Shown here: piece after piece, positions 21,221-23,614 of the stretch
How positions within the stretch are numbered: position 1 is the first letter of the stretch
Layout: each line of letters begins with the position of its first letter
Assembly: GCA_031271635.1 (NCBI GenBank)
Contig: JAISVG010000023.1
Location: 1-23,614 of the forward strand
Length of the DNA stretch: 23,614 nt
Direction of reading: 5' to 3'
Source of the DNA: Erysipelotrichaceae bacterium
Lineage (GTDB): Bacteria; Bacillota_I; Bacilli_A; RFN20; CAG-826
Program-made: the position numbers and the translations under genes
Notes under the pieces: model-generated
The model's database searches: none
The model's input: the letters and a program-made list of their open reading frames with translations, nothing else
What the model was told of the DNA's origin: nothing

Positions 21221-22191
21221 TGGGATTTTTTAGTAGACTATTTAAACGAGGCGTCAAAAAGGATGATGCCCAAAAAGAATATGATTTAGCTTTAAAAAAA
21301 GCGAAGAAGAGTTTTACTGATAAGTTGACACGACTTGCTTCGCTTTATAAAAAAGTTAACCAAGAGTATTTTGAAAAATTAGAAGAGATTCTAATTGAGG
21401 CTGATGTCGGAGTTACTTTGACCTATGAGATTATTGAAGCCCTGCTCCTTGAGGCCAAACAACAAAAGATTGAAGATGCTACAACCATTAACACCCTTTT
21501 AATTGATAAGCTTTTTGTCTCTTATGCGAGTAAAGGTGATATTGATAACCGCATCAAGTATTATCCTGATGGTCCTAGTGTAATTCTTATTGTTGGGGTC
21601 AATGGCTCAGGTAAAACCACTTCAATTGCTAAATTAGCCCATCTTGAACAAAGCAAGGGTAAAAGAATCCTTCTCGTGGCTGGTGACACTTTCCGAGCCG
21701 GAGCAGTGGAGCAACTACAGATTTGGGCAAAGCGTCTTGAGTTACCGATTGTCACTGGAAAAGAAAACGCGGATCCTAGTTCGGTGATTTATGAGGGAAT
21801 ATTAAAAGCCAAGCAGGAGCATTTTGATTTAGTAATCATTGATACTTCAGGAAGACTTCAAACGAAGATGAATTTAATGCTCGAACTCCAAAAGATTACC
21901 AGAGTTATAAAAAAAGAAATTATTACTCCCATTGAAACCTTTTTAGTTCTCGATGCCACAACGGGTCAGAACGGGATTTCGCAGGCCAAAGCCTTCTATG
22001 ATGTTAGTGCCGTAACCGGCATTATTATTACAAAACTTGATTCTACTAGCAAGGGTGGAATTATTTTGTCAATTCGAAACGAGTTAAATCTCCCGGTCCG
22101 TTTTATTGGTCTTGGAGAAAAACTGACCGATCTTAAGGAGTTTGACCTTGATAAATATCTAAGTGCTTTACTAGTTGGAGAGGATGAATGA
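21220..22191 (+). CDS. ftsY: signal recognition particle receptor FtsY
   Basis: SRP receptor GTPase at the membrane, which docks ribosome-SRP complexes at the translocon; 323 residues. The acidic A domain is reduced to a short, basic start (MGFFSRLFKRGVKK), as in many Gram-positives. The N domain helices follow, then the G domain: GVNGSGKTTSIAKLA (G1), DTFRAGAVEQL, DTSGRLQTKMN (G3, usually DTAGR) and TKLDSTSKGG (G4), ending in FIGLGEKLTDLKEFD. It starts on the last base of the rnc stop and overlaps ylxM by 4 bases (ATGA), so the three are translationally coupled. Confidence 0.95.
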   Translation: MGFFSRLFKRGVKKDDAQKEYDLALKKAKKSFTDKLTRLASLYKKVNQEYFEKLEEILIEADVGVTLTYEIIEALLLEAKQQKIEDATTINTLLIDKLFVSYASKGDIDNRIKYYPDGPSVILIVGVNGSGKTTSIAKLAHLEQSKGKRILLVAGDTFRAGAVEQLQIWAKRLELPIVTGKENADPSSVIYEGILKAKQEHFDLVIIDTSGRLQTKMNLMLELQKITRVIKKEIITPIETFLVLDATTGQNGISQAKAFYDVSAVTGIIITKLDSTSKGGIILSIRNELNLPVRFIGLGEKLTDLKEFDLDKYLSALLVGEDE

Positions 22192-22442
22192 ACTCCTTAA
22201 CTCATAAACTCTATTTAGGAGCCTTATTTGATTTATATGGACCGCTTTTAACTACTAAAGAGCAAGGCCTTTTTCATCAGTATCATTTTCTTGATCTCTC
22301 ACTAAGTGAGATTGCAACCAATCTTTTAATTAGTAAGCAAGCTGTGAGTGACGCTCTAAGAAATATCGAGCGTAAATTACTAAATTACGAGGCAAAACTC
22401 GGGTTTTATCAAAAATTAGGAGCAAAACAAAATGGCATTTGA
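22188..22442 (+). CDS. ylxM: YlxM family DNA-binding protein / SRP accessory factor
   Basis: Small protein of the YlxM (UPF0122) family, 84 residues. It has a sigma-factor region 4-like helix-turn-helix: LTTKEQGLFHQYHFLDLSLS, then EIATNLLISKQAVSDALRNI. In streptococci YlxM has been reported to modulate the SRP pathway. It is usually encoded between ftsY and ffh, exactly as here. It is shorter than typical members (about 105-110 residues), ending soon after the helix-turn-helix with a Lys-rich tail. It overlaps ftsY by 4 bases and ffh by 11 bases. Confidence 0.88.
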   Translation: MNSLTHKLYLGALFDLYGPLLTTKEQGLFHQYHFLDLSLSEIATNLLISKQAVSDALRNIERKLLNYEAKLGFYQKLGAKQNGI

Positions 22443-23614
22443 AATTTTACAAGATAAGCTACAACGCATTTTTAAGAGTCTCAAAGGAGAGTCACATTTA
22501 ACTGAAGCTAATATGGACGCGATGTTAAAAGAAATTCGTGTTGCACTGCTAGAAGCCGATGTTAACTTCCGGGTGGTAAAGGATTTCCTAAATAATGTGA
22601 AAGAAAAATCACTTGGGCAAAAGGTTTTAACTTCGGTTTCTCCAGGAGAATTAATTGTTAAAATCGTCCATGATGAAATTGTCAGTCTTTTTGGAGCGGA
22701 TAATACCCTTTTAGAGCTCCACTCTAATAAACCAACGATTATTATGCTCGTCGGACTTCAAGGGACCGGAAAGACAACAACCGCGGCGAAACTCGCTAAT
22801 TACTATCTTAAACAAAATAAACGAGTCCGTCTTGCCGCGCTTGACGTTTATCGTCCCGCAGCGACGGAGCAATTAGTAACCCTTGCTAGTAGTATCAAGG
22901 CTCCAGTTGAGGTAAGAGAGGGGAATGAAAGCCCGCTTAGTATTGCAAAGCGCGCGAAAGAAAAGACTTATAATAATCATGATAACATTCTTATCTTAGA
23001 TACCGCTGGTCGTCTCAATCTTGATGCTGCTTTAATGAAAGAACTTCAAGAGATTCAAAAGGAGCTTAAGGTTGATGCCAGCCTTCTTTTGGTTGATGCA
23101 GCGATGGGTCAAGAGGCGGTGAATGTGGCTCTCTCTTTTAATGAGCAAGTGAAGCTTGATGGCGTGATTATGTCGCGTCTTGATGGCGACGCTAAAGGAG
23201 GTGCCTCGCTTTCAATTAAGCATCTTACTGGCATCCCGATTAAGTTTGTTGGAGTCGGAGAACGAATTGAAGATCTTGATGTGTTTTATCCGAAGCGAAT
23301 GGCTGATCGGCTCTTAGGAATGGGTGATATTGTTACCCTCGTCGAAAAAGCTCAAGAGAACTTCGATGAAAAACATGCTAAAAAAACCTATCAAAAATTA
23401 ATGGATGGAAATTTTGACTTAAACGATCTTTTAGAGCAACTAAAAGCGGTTAAAAAAATGGGTAGTCTTGGAGGACTCATCTCTCTTATTCCGGGAATGC
23501 CTAAGATTAGTGCTGAACAAAAAGAACAGGCCGAAAAAGAGGTATGGCTTTTTGAGATTATCATTAATTCAATGACTAAATATGAAAAAAAGCATCCTGA
23601 AGTCCTTAAATTTG
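22432..23614 (+). CDS. ffh: signal recognition particle protein Ffh (partial, cut by window end)
   Basis: GTPase of the SRP that binds signal sequences and 4.5S/scRNA; 394 codons are present and the C-terminus lies beyond the window. The N domain starts MAFEILQDKLQRIFKSLKGE. The G domain has GLQGTGKTTTAAKLA (G1), DVYRPAATEQL, DTAGRLN (G3) and SRLDGDAKGG (G4; most relatives have TKLDGD). The beginning of the Met-rich M domain is seen (KKMGSLGGLISLIPGMPK). ATG 22432 has AGGAG nine bases upstream and overlaps the end of ylxM by 11 bases. It is translationally linked with ylxM and ftsY in one SRP operon. Confidence 0.95.
   Translation, partial: MAFEILQDKLQRIFKSLKGESHLTEANMDAMLKEIRVALLEADVNFRVVKDFLNNVKEKSLGQKVLTSVSPGELIVKIVHDEIVSLFGADNTLLELHSNKPTIIMLVGLQGTGKTTTAAKLANYYLKQNKRVRLAALDVYRPAATEQLVTLASSIKAPVEVREGNESPLSIAKRAKEKTYNNHDNILILDTAGRLNLDAALMKELQEIQKELKVDASLLLVDAAMGQEAVNVALSFNEQVKLDGVIMSRLDGDAKGGASLSIKHLTGIPIKFVGVGERIEDLDVFYPKRMADRLLGMGDIVTLVEKAQENFDEKHAKKTYQKLMDGNFDLNDLLEQLKAVKKMGSLGGLISLIPGMPKISAEQKEQAEKEVWLFEIIINSMTKYEKKHPEVLKF

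Noticed and set aside
1..23614. CRISPR array, insertion sequence or prophage genes
   Set aside because: No regularly spaced repeats, transposase, integrase or phage structural proteins were seen on either strand.
1..23614. Alternative genetic code with UGA as tryptophan
   Set aside because: Conserved proteins use TGG for Trp, and several genes end naturally at TGA (asp23, nadE, plsX, ftsY, ylxM).

Overview
The window is an AT-rich chromosomal segment of a Gram-positive-lineage bacterium in the Bacilli/Erysipelotrichia/Mollicutes-like group. The evidence is gene order and family content: asp23-fakA-recG and plsX-rnc-ftsY-ylxM-ffh are compacted versions of the Bacillus yloU-to-ffh region. UGA is used as a stop (asp23, nadE, plsX, ftsY and ylxM end in it), so this is not a UGA=Trp mollicute. 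The exact taxon cannot be fixed from the sequence alone.

Layout. 1-2221: a putative lipoprotein gene with a likely 3' frameshift, then mntP (Mn efflux) and a membrane-anchored alpha/beta hydrolase. 2222-2431: a gene-free control region with three 7-1-7 inverted repeats resembling Fur-family boxes, a strong sigma-A-type promoter and a hairpin-rich leader. 2432-6416: asp23-fakA-recG operon. 6466-9935: valS, a 59-residue membrane protein and radC, tightly packed. 9999-10362: a small three-helix membrane protein with its own promoter and terminator. 10362-13521: nadE on the minus strand, divergent from an FNT-family channel gene, which converges on an XRE regulator. 13747-15696: an isolated tRNA-Ala(GGC) and three small unknown genes. 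15726-17554 (minus): a DUF1461 membrane protein and a substrate-binding-protein fold without signal peptide. 17640-19529: a polysaccharide polymerase/O-antigen-ligase-like membrane protein. 19558-end: plsX-rnc-ftsY-ylxM-ffh, with ffh cut by the window end. FakA and PlsX belong to the same acyl-phosphate route to phospholipid, and FtsY, YlxM and Ffh to the signal recognition particle pathway.

Two things stand out. First, eight genes on both strands have a -10 hexamer followed by exactly six bases and then ATG/GTG, so transcription should start on the start codon. They look leaderless, while genes inside operons mostly keep Shine-Dalgarno sites. Second, NadE is a fusion of an XRE helix-turn-helix, a nitrilase-type glutaminase domain whose catalytic Cys is replaced by Gly, and an intact NAD synthetase domain. 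A palindrome sits at its own promoter, which suggests an autoregulating, ammonia-using NAD synthetase analogous in design to enterobacterial NadR.
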